Positions 9,684-19,043 of a stretch of 64,000 nucleotides of DNA are shown here, one piece after another. Where the stretch lies: NCBI RefSeq assembly GCF_014698305.1, contig NZ_JACJST010000002.1, positions 310,001-374,000 of the forward strand. The letters run 5' to 3'. A program made the translations under genes and the position numbers. How positions within the stretch are numbered: position 1 is the first letter of the stretch; each line of letters opens with the position of its first letter. This stretch comes from Anabaena lutea FACHB-196. GTDB lineage: Bacteria; Cyanobacteriota; Cyanobacteriia; Cyanobacteriales; Nostocaceae. The notes beneath the pieces are model-generated. The model saw only the letters and a list, made by a program, of their open reading frames with translations. It had not been told where the DNA came from and ran no database searches.

Positions 9684-10103
9684 ATGAAATTAATTGCAGC
9701 AAGTTGGAGACGCTTGACTTTAGCCGTATTGACTGTTCTTGTAGTTGTTAGCAGCTTTGCTGTTTTTGCTCCCACCGCATCTGCGGAAACATATCAGATC
9801 AAGTTGGGTAGTGACAAAGGATTGTTACAATTTCAACCCAGTAAGTTGACAGTTAAACCAGGTGACACAATTGAATGGGTTAACAACAAAGTTCCTCCCC
9901 ATAATGTTGTGTTTGACAAAGCAAAAAATCCCAAAAATGATGCCGTTTTAGCTGAATCTCTGTCTTACAAGAAGTTGTTAATGACTCCTGGACAGAAGCA
10001 AACAACAACTATCCCCGCAGATGCACCAGCTGGTGACTATACCTTCTATTGTGAACCTCACCGTGGTGCTGGGATGGTTGGTAAAATAACTGTTGCAGGC
10101 TAG
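9684..10103 (+). CDS. petE: Plastocyanin
   Basis: Type I copper protein that carries electrons in the thylakoid lumen from cytochrome b6f to photosystem I. The 139-residue precursor has a signal peptide of about 34 residues ending TASA. The copper ligands are all present: His73 (PPHNVVFD), Cys123, His126 and Met131 in FYCEPHRGAGM. A clear AGGAGAG ribosome-binding site precedes the ATG. The alternative carrier, cytochrome c6, follows 360 bases downstream on the same strand; in cyanobacteria the two are usually regulated in opposite directions by copper. Confidence 0.97.
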   Translation: MKLIAASWRRLTLAVLTVLVVVSSFAVFAPTASAETYQIKLGSDKGLLQFQPSKLTVKPGDTIEWVNNKVPPHNVVFDKAKNPKNDAVLAESLSYKKLLMTPGQKQTTTIPADAPAGDYTFYCEPHRGAGMVGKITVAG

Positions 10104-10462
10104 AAAACTTTCAATTTTGACCGATTGGATTTTTATAGACCATTAGGTGGTGCAGCGGTAATCAGTTTTATCCCGGTCTAACAGAGTAAACACTGTATGG
10201 CAATCAAGGGAGAAACTAGTTACCGCTAATTTTTATCCCATTTGCCCAAAAAATCAGGAAATCAGTAAATCCGTATGAGAACTATACATGATATTTTACA
10301 GATGTGGATATTCAGTAAATCTATCAGTCCACTCCACATATAGGCATTCTCCCTACCTTGGATAAAAGAATGGATGATAGTTTCGGCATATGTGGATAGA
10401 TTTGGATATATACTTGCTAGCTACATTTTTAGATGCTGGATGCTTGTTACGAGGAAAATCTC
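10104..10462. other. petE-petJ intergenic region
   Basis: No gene is seen. It should hold the petJ promoter, expected to respond to copper, but I could not identify an operator. GAGGAA at 10451-10456 is the ribosome-binding site that supports a TTG start for petJ. Confidence 0.45.
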
Positions 10463-10807
10463 TTGAGAATACTATTATTAACTCTAGTTTTAGCGATCGC
10501 TCTATTTAACTTAACCGGCATTCATCCAGCCTTAGCCGCAGAAACATTCAACGGAGGCAAAATTTTTAATGATAACTGCTCTGCCTGCCATATCGGAGGT
10601 GCTAATATCCTCATTGAGCATAAAACTTTACAAAAAGCAGCATTATCAAAATATTTAGAAAATTATGATATTGAACCGATCCAGGCTATTATTTACCAAA
10701 TACAGAATGGTAAAGGTGCTATGCCCGCCTTCAAGAACAAGTTAAGCTATCAGGAAATACTGGAGGTAGCCGCTTATGTTTTCCAGAAAGCGGAAACAAG
10801 CTGGTAA
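10463..10807 (+). CDS. petJ: Cytochrome c6
   Basis: Soluble lumenal c-type cytochrome that can replace plastocyanin. I chose the TTG at 10463 (MRILLLTLVLAIALF), because GAGGAA lies seven bases upstream and the signal peptide then has the usual length, ending HPALA. An ATG at 10433 would add ten polar residues. The heme motif CSACH is at residues 39-43 and the methionine ligand is Met87 in GKGAMPAF. At 114 residues it is of normal precursor length. The loop between heme and Met ligand (KYLENYDIEPIQ) is somewhat divergent, so it may be a cytochrome c6 paralogue rather than the main PetJ. Confidence 0.88.
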   Translation: MRILLLTLVLAIALFNLTGIHPALAAETFNGGKIFNDNCSACHIGGANILIEHKTLQKAALSKYLENYDIEPIQAIIYQIQNGKGAMPAFKNKLSYQEILEVAAYVFQKAETSW

Positions 10808-11087
10808 AGTGACTGTTCCTATCTCCCTGCTTCCATGTTTATATATTTTATTTTTTCAATTCAAAAAATTTTCAATTACCTGAAGAAAAGAATTTGAGAT
10901 TGAATTGGGGCAACGGTTTAAATCTCCTTAATTTATAAATTGATGTAGAAAAAAGCGCAGCCCAGTTATTCAAGTCTCCGTATTCATTCTTGGAGTCTTC
11001 AATTTTCAATGCAAGAGGAATTTTGAATTGCCCGAAAGAAATAACTGGGGATATAACCAACCCAGAATGCTAAATCCCCACGTGATT

Positions 11088-12485
11088 TTATTGTTCTTGA
11101 TTAGAGTTTTGTTTTTGTTCCTTGAGTTGACGTAACTGTTGTATTAATTTTTGAGTAGATTCACTAGATGGAGCAGGCTGAGTGCTGCTTACTGTTGCGG
11201 TAGGTGACGTTTTGATAATTACTACACCTGGAGTTGAGGGTTGAATTTTTCTGTTTTGAGGCTCAGGTGCTTTTTCAGAATTGTTATTTGGTGAGGGCTT
11301 TGGCTCAGAAGTCCCTTCAGGAATATTACTATTGTTTTGATTTTTAAACCGTAAGTGGAATGGATAAGAGCTAGTTCGCTTATCAGTTTTAGGTGGATTG
11401 GCGTTGAAAAATTCCCTGGCTTTTGATTGCAGTTCAGGGGCAACTGACCGATCTTGGAACTTAATATCTAAGACCTTGCCATCAGAATCCACAACTAATC
11501 GACCCAAAACATTACCTTCCAGATTTTGTTTATCCGTAGAAATGGTTTCACGAATTACTGCTTGTTCTTTAGCGTTAGGGTATTCTTGCTTGATTGTTGT
11601 TCTCAGCTTATTGTAAGAGTTGAGATTTGCCAGTAACTGTTGCGTTGTCTTACCTTGTGAATCCAACTGCTTAAAAGCAGGTAGTTCCGGTGGCTTTTTC
11701 GTTGCAGTTTCTGGTAACGGTGGTAAACCTTGTCCTGCTAATGCTAATTGGTCGTTAGCTGCTAAAGATTGTTCTCCAGGAACTTCAGACGGAGAATTTT
11801 GAGCTAACTTATCTCCCAACTGCATTTTTTGGGGTTGAGAAACTTCCTGTGGGGTACTAGATCCAATATCAATTGGATCAGGAGATGGGTTATTTAGTGG
11901 TTGCTCTGGAATTTTGTTGTCTGCTTCGACTTGTGGCAACCTGTTTAAATTTAGTGGTTCGGTTTCTCGAATTTTGCTGTCTAGATCATTAACAAAAGGA
12001 GAAACTGATGGAGAGAAGTTACTTCTGGCTTGAAAATTGGAAACTTGCCGGCTAAAGTCGTTTCTTGTAAATCTCGAACTAGGCTGGCTTCTGGGCAGGT
12101 AAGAAAGATTATAGTTACCAGATGACGTAGGGATAGGGGGCAATACCGCTTGGTTAGGTAAAGGTGCTTCTAAGGGTGGTAATGTTGTCAATTGGCTGTC
12201 AAAGTTTGCAGGAGGCAGTTGCTGTTGTAGCGGCAGTTGGGGTTGTTGTAAAGCAACTTTAGATGTGTCAGGAGTTTGGGGCAATCGGTTTTGATCAGCC
12301 GGACTCAATTCCATTAATCCGACTACTTTTGATGAATCAGTTGTTGAGGATTTATTAGAATCAACAGGCATTAATGGCACAATTAAGGCAATAGCACCGT
12401 GGATGCCAAGAGAGGCTATAGCTGCTATCCCAGTTGGTTGGCTTAATATTTCTGGTATATTTTTCAGCAGGGAGACGTAAGACAT
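11088..12485 (-). CDS. TonB-like / energy-transducer family protein with proline-rich linker
   Basis: A 465-residue protein with one N-terminal membrane segment (IAAIASLGIHGAIALIVPLM, about residues 19-38). A long low-complexity Pro/Gln/Ser/Asn linker follows, then a C-terminal domain (about 295-385: TTIKQEYPNAKEQAVIRETI, GNVLGRLVVDSDGKVLDIKF) that resembles the TonB C-terminal fold. A second disordered tail follows. This layout fits a TonB-type protein linking the inner membrane to outer-membrane partners, but no ExbB/ExbD or receptor gene is nearby. Function is inferred from architecture only. Confidence 0.6.
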   Translation of the reverse strand: MSYVSLLKNIPEILSQPTGIAAIASLGIHGAIALIVPLMPVDSNKSSTTDSSKVVGLMELSPADQNRLPQTPDTSKVALQQPQLPLQQQLPPANFDSQLTTLPPLEAPLPNQAVLPPIPTSSGNYNLSYLPRSQPSSRFTRNDFSRQVSNFQARSNFSPSVSPFVNDLDSKIRETEPLNLNRLPQVEADNKIPEQPLNNPSPDPIDIGSSTPQEVSQPQKMQLGDKLAQNSPSEVPGEQSLAANDQLALAGQGLPPLPETATKKPPELPAFKQLDSQGKTTQQLLANLNSYNKLRTTIKQEYPNAKEQAVIRETISTDKQNLEGNVLGRLVVDSDGKVLDIKFQDRSVAPELQSKAREFFNANPPKTDKRTSSYPFHLRFKNQNNSNIPEGTSEPKPSPNNNSEKAPEPQNRKIQPSTPGVVIIKTSPTATVSSTQPAPSSESTQKLIQQLRQLKEQKQNSNQEQ

Positions 12486-13264
12486 AGCTTTTATCGTTCA
12501 CTCGGCTCAGTTGCAGTTGACTAGTACCATAAGGCAGAAGGGAAGCTATTTTGTTGGGCGGCATGGCCCAAGGCTATTTCTGACGCGCTGCACTAGCAAT
12601 TTTATTTTTTAGACTCTTTTGCCATTTGAGAGATGGGGTTCTCTAACAAATAATAACTTCCTATATTGCCATTCAAAACAGGAATATTCAAGTGATATTA
12701 AAGTTTTTATTTTTTTAAGGGATAAATTATAGTTTTATAGCCGTGGACAGGGTGGTTAGGACATTAGACATTAATTGATAATGAAACTCTCACTAAAAGA
12801 GGGTTTTACTCCTGAACCGATAGCGCAGCGTGGCGTAAGCCATAGGTCTGCGAAGCGTCTCCTGACTCCTGCTATAAGTTGAATTTTCGCAAAAATGGTT
12901 AAAAAAATTACCACCTATTTGACTAAATTTGGTTATTAGCTGATATAGCTTACCCTTTTCTGGCAATACTTTTGACATTACTAACTCTTAAATGTTTCTG
13001 TGCATTTAAAATAGACAATGCCATAATCAATGGTGATTCTACCAGGTTATTGAGAATGTGCGATCGCTTACCGCCCATTTAAAAAAGTCACTTCAATCTC
13101 CTATTTTAACTATCGCATCACTCAGCACTATCAGCCGAGGCACTCCGTAACAGAAGTTCTACCAGCTTGGGTGGGATATTAGGCGTGAAAAATTACAGGA
13201 TTCCTAAAAATTTTGGTTAAGATTGTAATATAAATATACAACTACTCAAACCAGAGGTTTGTCT
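12486..13264. other. Intergenic region with dispersed repeats
   Basis: About 780 bases between the divergent TonB-like and cytochrome b6-like genes. Around 12,820-12,862 there is GCGCAGCGTGGCGTAAGCCA followed by GCGAAGCGTCTCCTGACTCC, a dispersed-repeat block. An open frame at 12793-12978 on the minus strand is partly made of this repeat and is not called. A HIP1 octamer is at about 13,061. Confidence 0.5.
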
Positions 13265-13882
13265 ATGCAAAGTACCTTAGTTGATCGGTTTTTGCGGCGA
13301 CTGGCGACGATATTATCCGTTGTGATTCTGACTTTGATGCTCATTTACACCTCTACAGGAGTTTTACTGTCTTTTTACTACGAACCAACAGCAGGTGGTG
13401 CTTATAATTCATTGCAGATGATTAATACGCAAGTATCCTACGGCTGGTTATTCTATAGAACTCATGAAATTGCTGGTAACGCCGTCATTGCGATCGCACT
13501 TATTAATCTCGTAGTCATGTTTTTAGGTCGGCAATTTCGTCCTAGTTGGCTGGCGGCTTGGATCAGTGGAATTTTGTTGACATTGAGTGCAATGGGATTA
13601 AGCTGGACAGCAATGCTCCTGGGTTGGAATCAGGAAGGATACTGGCGATTTCAAATTGAACTAGGAACCATTGAAGCCATTCCTTTCATTGGTAGGCAAC
13701 TGCGAGACATTTTAGTTGGTGGGGGAGCCATTAACACTCTGACAGTGCAACATCTTTATAGCCTGCACACCTACGTAATTGGGACTGCTGCCCTCATTCT
13801 GGCTATAGTGAATTTGTCGGCTTTGTTATGGCAAGAGTGGGAAATGTCTCAAGAAAACAGTTTTAAGAGTGCTGAGTGCTGA
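13265..13882 (+). CDS. Cytochrome b6-like protein retaining ligands for only one heme b
   Basis: A 205-residue relative of PetB, the four-helix heme protein of the b6f complex. It aligns along its length: STGVLLSFYYEPT matches ATGFAMTFYYxPT, VSYGWLFYRTHE matches VSFGWLIRSIHR, and EAIPFIG and LYSLHTYV also match. His67 and His168 correspond to the lumenal-side heme pair. The two partners that bind the stromal-side heme are replaced by Asn81 and Asn183, and the Cys that anchors heme c is absent. I start at ATG 13265, seven bases after AGAGG, rather than TTG 13259. No petD or petC is adjacent. The role is unknown; one-heme b6 paralogues may act in electron transfer or as heme-binding membrane proteins. 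Confidence 0.8.
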   Translation: MQSTLVDRFLRRLATILSVVILTLMLIYTSTGVLLSFYYEPTAGGAYNSLQMINTQVSYGWLFYRTHEIAGNAVIAIALINLVVMFLGRQFRPSWLAAWISGILLTLSAMGLSWTAMLLGWNQEGYWRFQIELGTIEAIPFIGRQLRDILVGGGAINTLTVQHLYSLHTYVIGTAALILAIVNLSALLWQEWEMSQENSFKSAEC

Positions 13883-13900
13883 GTACTGAGTACTGAGTGA
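13866..13900. repeat. Tandem GAGTRCT repeat at a gene end
   Basis: Four to five copies of a heptamer close to GAGTGCT/GAGTACT span the stop codon of the cytochrome b6-like gene and encode its last residues (KSAEC). Related ACTCGTTACTC units lie at 14,167-14,190. Confidence 0.75.
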
Positions 13901-14202
13901 CCGCATAGTTAAAACTAGGGAAGTGGAGTAAGTAAGGACGCATTATTTCTTGTGGCACTTTCGGCTGGAAATAAATCTTTTTTTGTTTTTCCATACCATG
14001 TGGGACTTCTCTGCGAGACGCTGCGCGTAGCTTGCTTTCCCGCAGGGGTATAGACATGAATGTACTGTTAGTTAGCTTTCTTCTCTACGAGACGCTCTCG
14101 TCCTGCGGACACGCTGTTCGCGTTCGTGAACGGAGCGTTTAGCCCATGCAATTAATTTTACTTTTTTACTCGTTACTCGTTACTCAGCACTGTTTCGGTG
14201 AT
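13901..14202. repeat. Intergenic dispersed repeats
   Basis: Palindromic repeat material typical of Nostocales: CTGCGAGACGCTGCGCGTAG near 14,010 and GAGACGCTCTCGTCCTGCGG near 14,089, followed by GTTCGCGTTCGTGAACGGAG. No gene is seen. Confidence 0.6.
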
Positions 14203-16122
14203 TCAATTAGTAGATGCCTCACTAGCAGAAAGTTGAGACAATTTAGCGGCGGGGAGTTCTTCCACCTCCGCTAAAGTTTCTAAAGACAGAGGCGTAGACT
14301 GACTAGCGCCCGATAAGCGTTTTAACAGATTGGGTCTAGAATCATATAACAAGTAGATAATGCGATCGCCAATTTCCCACTCTTGATTTGCGGACATTAC
14401 CTGTAGGCGTTCTTCTCGTTCTACCAACAATGGTACTAATAACCCAGTCTGGATTTTTTCTTGGATATGCTCCTGCTGGCTGGCAAATTCCTCCTCATTT
14501 AAAGTTGTTGTTCCCAACTTCACCCGGCCATCATTCAAGTATTCATTCCAAGTTTTAATCGGTAAATCGGACGCAAAAGCCTGATCAACTTTAGAATTAG
14601 TCGAGTTAGAAGCTTGAGGATCACGGGGGAACACGGCTAAAACACGGGGCGGACTAAATTCCTCAGCTGCCCGTTGAGCCAAAACAAAATTGACTTCCCC
14701 ATTATTCGTCACTGCCAAAAAAGTCCCCATAGAGGCAATTCCCGCCTCTTCCAACACTTCGGCATCCAGCGCACTGCTCGCAATCACGCGAAGATTTTGG
14801 GCTTCAGCTTGGGTAAAATACTGGGAGTCAGTATCAATCATCACTACACTTTCGCCCCGTTCTTGAAAAAACCGGGCAATCAACAAACTCAAAGGATTAC
14901 AACCAACAATTAAAGCTCCAGTTGCATCTTTCGAGGTGATGCGTAGCCATTTAACAATCCAGCCAGCTGTTAAGCCTTGACAGAAAACTGTCATGATAAT
15001 TGTCAGGAATACCAAAGCTTTAATCGCATCACCACCATTAATACCCCGCTGTGTCAGCGAAATCGCAAATAAAGATGCCACGGAAGCCGAAACTATCCCT
15101 CTTGGTGCAACCCAACTGAGAAATAGTTTCTGTCGCCAATTGAGATCACTGTTCCAAGTACAAAACAGGATGTTAATGGGGCGAACCACCAACATCAACA
15201 CCAAAACAGTCAATAAACTACCCCAACCCAAAGCTAAAACACTGGCAATAGATAAGTCAGCAGCTAGAAGAATAAACAGTACAGAAACGCTGAGAATTGT
15301 CAGTTGATTTTTAAAGCTTCGCAACAGTCGTTCTTCTGGAACTGATGAGTTAGCAAATACTACTCCAGCTACTACTGTAGTCATAATTCCTGACTCACTG
15401 CGAATCGTCTGCGCTAGGGTAAACAAACCCCACAGCACTGCCAGGACTACTAAGTTTTTTAGTTCAAAAGAGATGAAATTGGCGCGTTTGAAAATCCAAC
15501 TCATCAAGTAACCGCCAACGGCACCAATACTGCCTCCCACACCCAAACGCATCAATAACCCGATGATGGCGTTAATGGGGTCTGCATCACCGTTCAAAAT
15601 CGTATCTAGGACAACGTAGGCGAGGATAGCTCCCACTGGATCGATTAAAACTCCTTCACCTTCCAAAAGCGTTGCCACTTGCCGATCTACGTTAATTTGT
15701 TTGAGCAGAGGACCAATAACTGTTGGCCCTGTAACAACGACTATGGAAGCATAGAGAAAAGCTATGTTCCAAGGAAATTCTCCCAGCCAATGAGCCGCCA
15801 TACTGCCGCCCAGCAGGGTTATTAATGTTCCCAGGGTGACAAGCAGTTGCAAACTGACTGAAACTCTACCCAATTCCCGCAAATCCAATTTGAGTCCGCC
15901 TTCAAACAAGATAATTGCTGTGGCTAGGGAGACAATTACTTCTAGTCCAGTTCCTAGCATATGGGGATGCAGCAATCCCACACCATCAGCACCCAGTAGG
16001 ATGCCTAACAGGAGTAATAAGACAATGCTGGGTAGTTTGAAGTAGGCAGCCATTACTTGGGCGCTAATGCCTGCAAAAACTGTGATCACCATTTGTAGGG
16101 TGATGTCAAAAGATGCTTCCAT
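14203..16122 (-). CDS. Cation:proton antiporter (CPA1) with C-terminal NAD-binding domain
   Basis: A 639-residue membrane antiporter. Residues 1-395 form about 12 helices with conserved VTGPTVIGPLL, FEGGLKLDLREL and SWVAPRGIVSASVASLFA. This is followed by a TrkA-N/RCK-like Rossmann domain (ALIVGCNPLSLLIARFFQERGESVVMIDTD, about 400-500) and a C-terminal cytosolic tail. Such proteins exchange Na+ or K+ for protons, gated by a bound nucleotide. Ion specificity cannot be read from sequence. Unlike the second antiporter in the window (54.9 kb), it has no universal-stress domain. Confidence 0.88.
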   Translation of the reverse strand: MEASFDITLQMVITVFAGISAQVMAAYFKLPSIVLLLLLGILLGADGVGLLHPHMLGTGLEVIVSLATAIILFEGGLKLDLRELGRVSVSLQLLVTLGTLITLLGGSMAAHWLGEFPWNIAFLYASIVVVTGPTVIGPLLKQINVDRQVATLLEGEGVLIDPVGAILAYVVLDTILNGDADPINAIIGLLMRLGVGGSIGAVGGYLMSWIFKRANFISFELKNLVVLAVLWGLFTLAQTIRSESGIMTTVVAGVVFANSSVPEERLLRSFKNQLTILSVSVLFILLAADLSIASVLALGWGSLLTVLVLMLVVRPINILFCTWNSDLNWRQKLFLSWVAPRGIVSASVASLFAISLTQRGINGGDAIKALVFLTIIMTVFCQGLTAGWIVKWLRITSKDATGALIVGCNPLSLLIARFFQERGESVVMIDTDSQYFTQAEAQNLRVIASSALDAEVLEEAGIASMGTFLAVTNNGEVNFVLAQRAAEEFSPPRVLAVFPRDPQASNSTNSKVDQAFASDLPIKTWNEYLNDGRVKLGTTTLNEEEFASQQEHIQEKIQTGLLVPLLVEREERLQVMSANQEWEIGDRIIYLLYDSRPNLLKRLSGASQSTPLSLETLAEVEELPAAKLSQLSASEASTN

Positions 16123-16428
16123 GTTGTAGATTTTGAGCGATTGATTTCAAAATCCTTTGTAAAGAATCATAAATACTAACTCTACAGGGTACAACAGCAC
16201 ACCCCTTGTTAAGAAATTAAGAGATTTTTTCATGCTTAGTTTCTTATGGTACATCCTTTTCTATCGGCTGGCGACAAGGTAAGCGGCGCTAAATTTGTTA
16301 TGTGGACAGCAATCTAAGTCCCAAAAGAGCGATCGCTCAATCAAATTTTAGAACTTGTCAAAATTTTTGGAAAAACCTGTTGACATACTCTGAAAAATCC
16401 GTTATGTTATTAAAAGTCTGAGTCCAAT

Positions 16429-16501
16429 GCCCCCATCGTCTAGAGGCCTAGGACACCTCCCTTTCACGGAGGTAACGGGGATTCGAATTCCCCTGGGGGT
16501 A
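16429..16501 (+). tRNA. trnE: tRNA-Glu (UUC)
   Basis: A 73-base cloverleaf. The seven-base acceptor stem GCCCCCA pairs with TGGGGGT, and A is the discriminator. The anticodon stem-loop CTCCC-TTTCACG-GAG has anticodon TTC, and the T loop is GGGGATTCGAATTCCCC. CCA is not encoded. In cyanobacteria this tRNA also supplies glutamate for tetrapyrrole synthesis. Confidence 0.95.
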
Positions 16502-16757
16502 CTTTAAAGGTGTAGATAAAAAGAAAGCTAGAAAAGATTGAATCGATTGCTTTTCTACCTAACAAATAACTTTATCTGACCTACAGATTTACATAGTGCT
16601 TAAATTGGCACGTTGACTAGTAGCCATAAGGCTGAGTTGTCAGTCATTGCTGAGGCGGCGTTTAATGATTGATACTGGCATCGTCAGCGTCACCATTCAG
16701 GGGGGGTAGAAAAGAAATCACCAAAAATTCCCCTCAGAATCTGATAAATTAAGTGGC

Positions 16758-16931
16758 ATGGAACAGAAGCGCATTAATCACTTAGAGAAGATACCCCCAG
16801 AAGATTGGGAAAAGACTCCAACCAGCAGCAAGAAACTGGTGGAGGAAATGGCGCGGCAAATAGAACAACAGGAAAAGAAACTAACAGGAGTCTTGACAGT
16901 TCAAGAACAGTTCCACCAAAAAAATCAATAG
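16758..16931 (+). pseudogene. IS66-type transposase N-terminal remnant
   Basis: A 57-codon frame beginning MEQKRINHLEKIPPEDWEKT and including KKLVEEMARQIEQQEKKL. This resembles the coiled-coil N-terminus of cyanobacterial IS66-family transposases. The full protein would be several hundred residues, so this is only the start, ending at a stop at 16931. A further piece at about 17084-17200 (LKSQKPNVFEFIIQAVV...) may be the C-terminal end after a large internal deletion. It lies just downstream of tRNA-Glu. Family assignment is from memory of the motif. Confidence 0.55.
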
Positions 16932-17273
16932 AACATCACAAAACTCATCATCACCTGCTTCAAGAAGTAACGCTTTGGGCTACTCTGTAGATGAAGCCAA
17001 ACATTATGTCCAAAATATCCAAAGTGCAAACATCTGGCGACGTACCAGTTTCTACTCTCAAAGCCATGCTGGTAGTGTCGGATGTTAACTGTGGTTACAA
17101 TTCTTAAATCTCAAAAGCCTAATGTTTTCGAGTTTATAATTCAGGCTGTTGTTACTGCTACTTGTTCTGATGATTCTGAAAAGTTGCCAGCTGCTTAATT
17201 TTTATGAATTTATTTTTTGGCGTTGTTTTTCTTCTTTACACCCTCTGAACGCTTACTATTTTTGTTGATATTT
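16932..17273. other. Region between IS66-like remnant and ABC1 kinase
   Basis: No intact gene. A short frame ending at about 17200 reads like a transposase C-terminus (see the remnant at 16758-16931), which would make 16758-17200 one decayed insertion sequence. Confidence 0.4.
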
Positions 17274-18944
17274 ATGATAGCAAAAGCTAAAAAATTTCGT
17301 TGGCAAAAACCTAAATATTCTGCTTTATCTCGAAAAATAGATATTTTCATGGCTGCTGGTCAATTTATGTTATTTCTTTGGTGGGATAGTATTTTCCCTC
17401 AAGATTCTTTAGAACATAAGAAAAACCGCGCTATTTGGTTGGTTAATACTTTAATTGATTTAGGACCTACTTTTATTAAAATTGGTCAAACTTTATCAAC
17501 TCGTGCTGATTTATTACCTTTAGAATATGTGGAAGCTTTGGGAACTTTACAGGATCAAGTTCCGGCTTTTAGTAGTCAAGAAGCGATTGCTATGATTGAA
17601 GTGGAATTAGGTAAATCTGTACAATTTATCTATAAAGAATTTGAGTTTAATCCTTTAGCTGCTGCTAGTTTAGGTCAAGTTCATAGAGCAAAGTTATACA
17701 ATAATGATGAGGTGGTTGTCAAAGTACAACGTCCGGGTTTAGAAGTTTTATTTAATTTAGATTTTAAGATATTATTACAGTTAATTAAGTTTTGCAATCA
17801 ATATTTTGTTTGGGTTAGAAAGTATAATTTACAAGCTATCTATAATGAGTTTTTTGATTTGTTATTTCAAGAAATTGATTATATTCAAGAGGGTAAAAAT
17901 TCTGATAAATTTAGGGAAAACTTTTCTGGATATCCGCATATTATTGTCCCTAAAGTATATTGGCAATATACCACAACTAAGATATTAACTTTAGAATATA
18001 AACCGGGAATTAAAATTAATGATAAAGCAGCTTTAGAAGCTTGTGGAATTAATATTAATAAGGTAAATGAAACGGGTATCTGTTGTTATTTAAAGCAACT
18101 ATTACAAGATGGTTTTTTCCAAGTTGATCCTCATCCGGGGAATATGGCTGTCAATCCAGATGGTAGTATTATATTCTATGATTTTGGCATGATGGCAGAA
18201 ATCAGAACTTTGGATAAAGATCAGATGATTAAAACTTTTTTTGCTGTGTTAAAAAAGGATAGTAATGAGCTAGTAAATACTCTAATGAGTATGGGATTAC
18301 TGGAACCTATCCCAGATATGGCTCCAGTAAAAAGATTAGTCACATTTTTATTAGATAAGTTCACCGATAAACCCTTAGATATTAAAGCATTAAGTGAGTT
18401 GAAAAGCGAACTGTATGAAATGTTTGAACAGCAACCATTTCGTCTACCTGCTCAAATGACATTTATCTTAAAAGCTTTAACCACATTAGATGGTATAGCG
18501 AGAACTTTAGATCCTAAATATAATCCTACAGCATCATCTCAAGCATTTATAAAAAGTCTGGCAATGACAAAAGGTAGAGGAAATGCGATCGCCCAATTAA
18601 GCAAACAAGCAAGGGATTTTCTCCAATATCAACTGACAAAACCTAATAAAACCGAAGTTTTAGTTAAAAAATTAGAAGAGAGAGTTGAAAGGGGAGAGTT
18701 ACAATTAAGAGTTAAAAATGTTGAAAGTGATCGCATATTAAGACGAATTTATCTAGCAGTCAAAACATTAATTTATGCTTGTTTAACAGGATTTAGTATG
18801 TTGACGGGATTAATCTTGATCATCACCAAGTATAATAATTGGGCGATAGCGATTTTTTGTGTAGGTGGTTTTTGTTTATATTTATTAGTTAAATCCTTAA
18901 TGAAATTAGGAGTGATGGAGAAAATAGAAAAAATGGGCAAATAG
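17274..18944 (+). CDS. ABC1/UbiB (AarF) family protein kinase-like
   Basis: Atypical kinase-like protein of the ABC1 (UbiB/AarF) family. The nucleotide-binding features are visible: AAASLGQVHRAKLYNNDEVVVKVQRPG (Ala-rich loop and Lys), LTLEYKPGIKIND, DPHPGNMAVNPDGSIIFYDFGMM (catalytic and metal-binding motif) and KIGQTLSTRADLLP (family KxGQ motif). Two C-terminal hydrophobic segments fit membrane attachment. Members support quinone or prenyl-lipid metabolism; the precise role here is unknown. I use the ATG at 17274 (MIAKAKKFRW), although no good ribosome-binding site is present; a TTG at 17217 would add 19 hydrophobic residues. Confidence 0.88.
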   Translation: MIAKAKKFRWQKPKYSALSRKIDIFMAAGQFMLFLWWDSIFPQDSLEHKKNRAIWLVNTLIDLGPTFIKIGQTLSTRADLLPLEYVEALGTLQDQVPAFSSQEAIAMIEVELGKSVQFIYKEFEFNPLAAASLGQVHRAKLYNNDEVVVKVQRPGLEVLFNLDFKILLQLIKFCNQYFVWVRKYNLQAIYNEFFDLLFQEIDYIQEGKNSDKFRENFSGYPHIIVPKVYWQYTTTKILTLEYKPGIKINDKAALEACGININKVNETGICCYLKQLLQDGFFQVDPHPGNMAVNPDGSIIFYDFGMMAEIRTLDKDQMIKTFFAVLKKDSNELVNTLMSMGLLEPIPDMAPVKRLVTFLLDKFTDKPLDIKALSELKSELYEMFEQQPFRLPAQMTFILKALTTLDGIARTLDPKYNPTASSQAFIKSLAMTKGRGNAIAQLSKQARDFLQYQLTKPNKTEVLVKKLEERVERGELQLRVKNVESDRILRRIYLAVKTLIYACLTGFSMLTGLILIITKYNNWAIAIFCVGGFCLYLLVKSLMKLGVMEKIEKMGK

Positions 18945-19043
18945 TAGCGCTGTCAGGATTCGTCTTTTAAAAATAGCAATACAATCAAGGGCGGGGAAAT
19001 TCCGCCCCTACCATTAATTAATCTATTACGAATTACGAATTAT

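Noticed and set aside
10872-11060. 62-codon minus-strand frame downstream of petJ
   Set aside because: No recognisable protein character; likely chance in AT-rich DNA.
12793-12978. 61-codon minus-strand frame
   Set aside because: Its start-distal part is made of a dispersed GCGTGGCGTAAGCC-type repeat; no homology.
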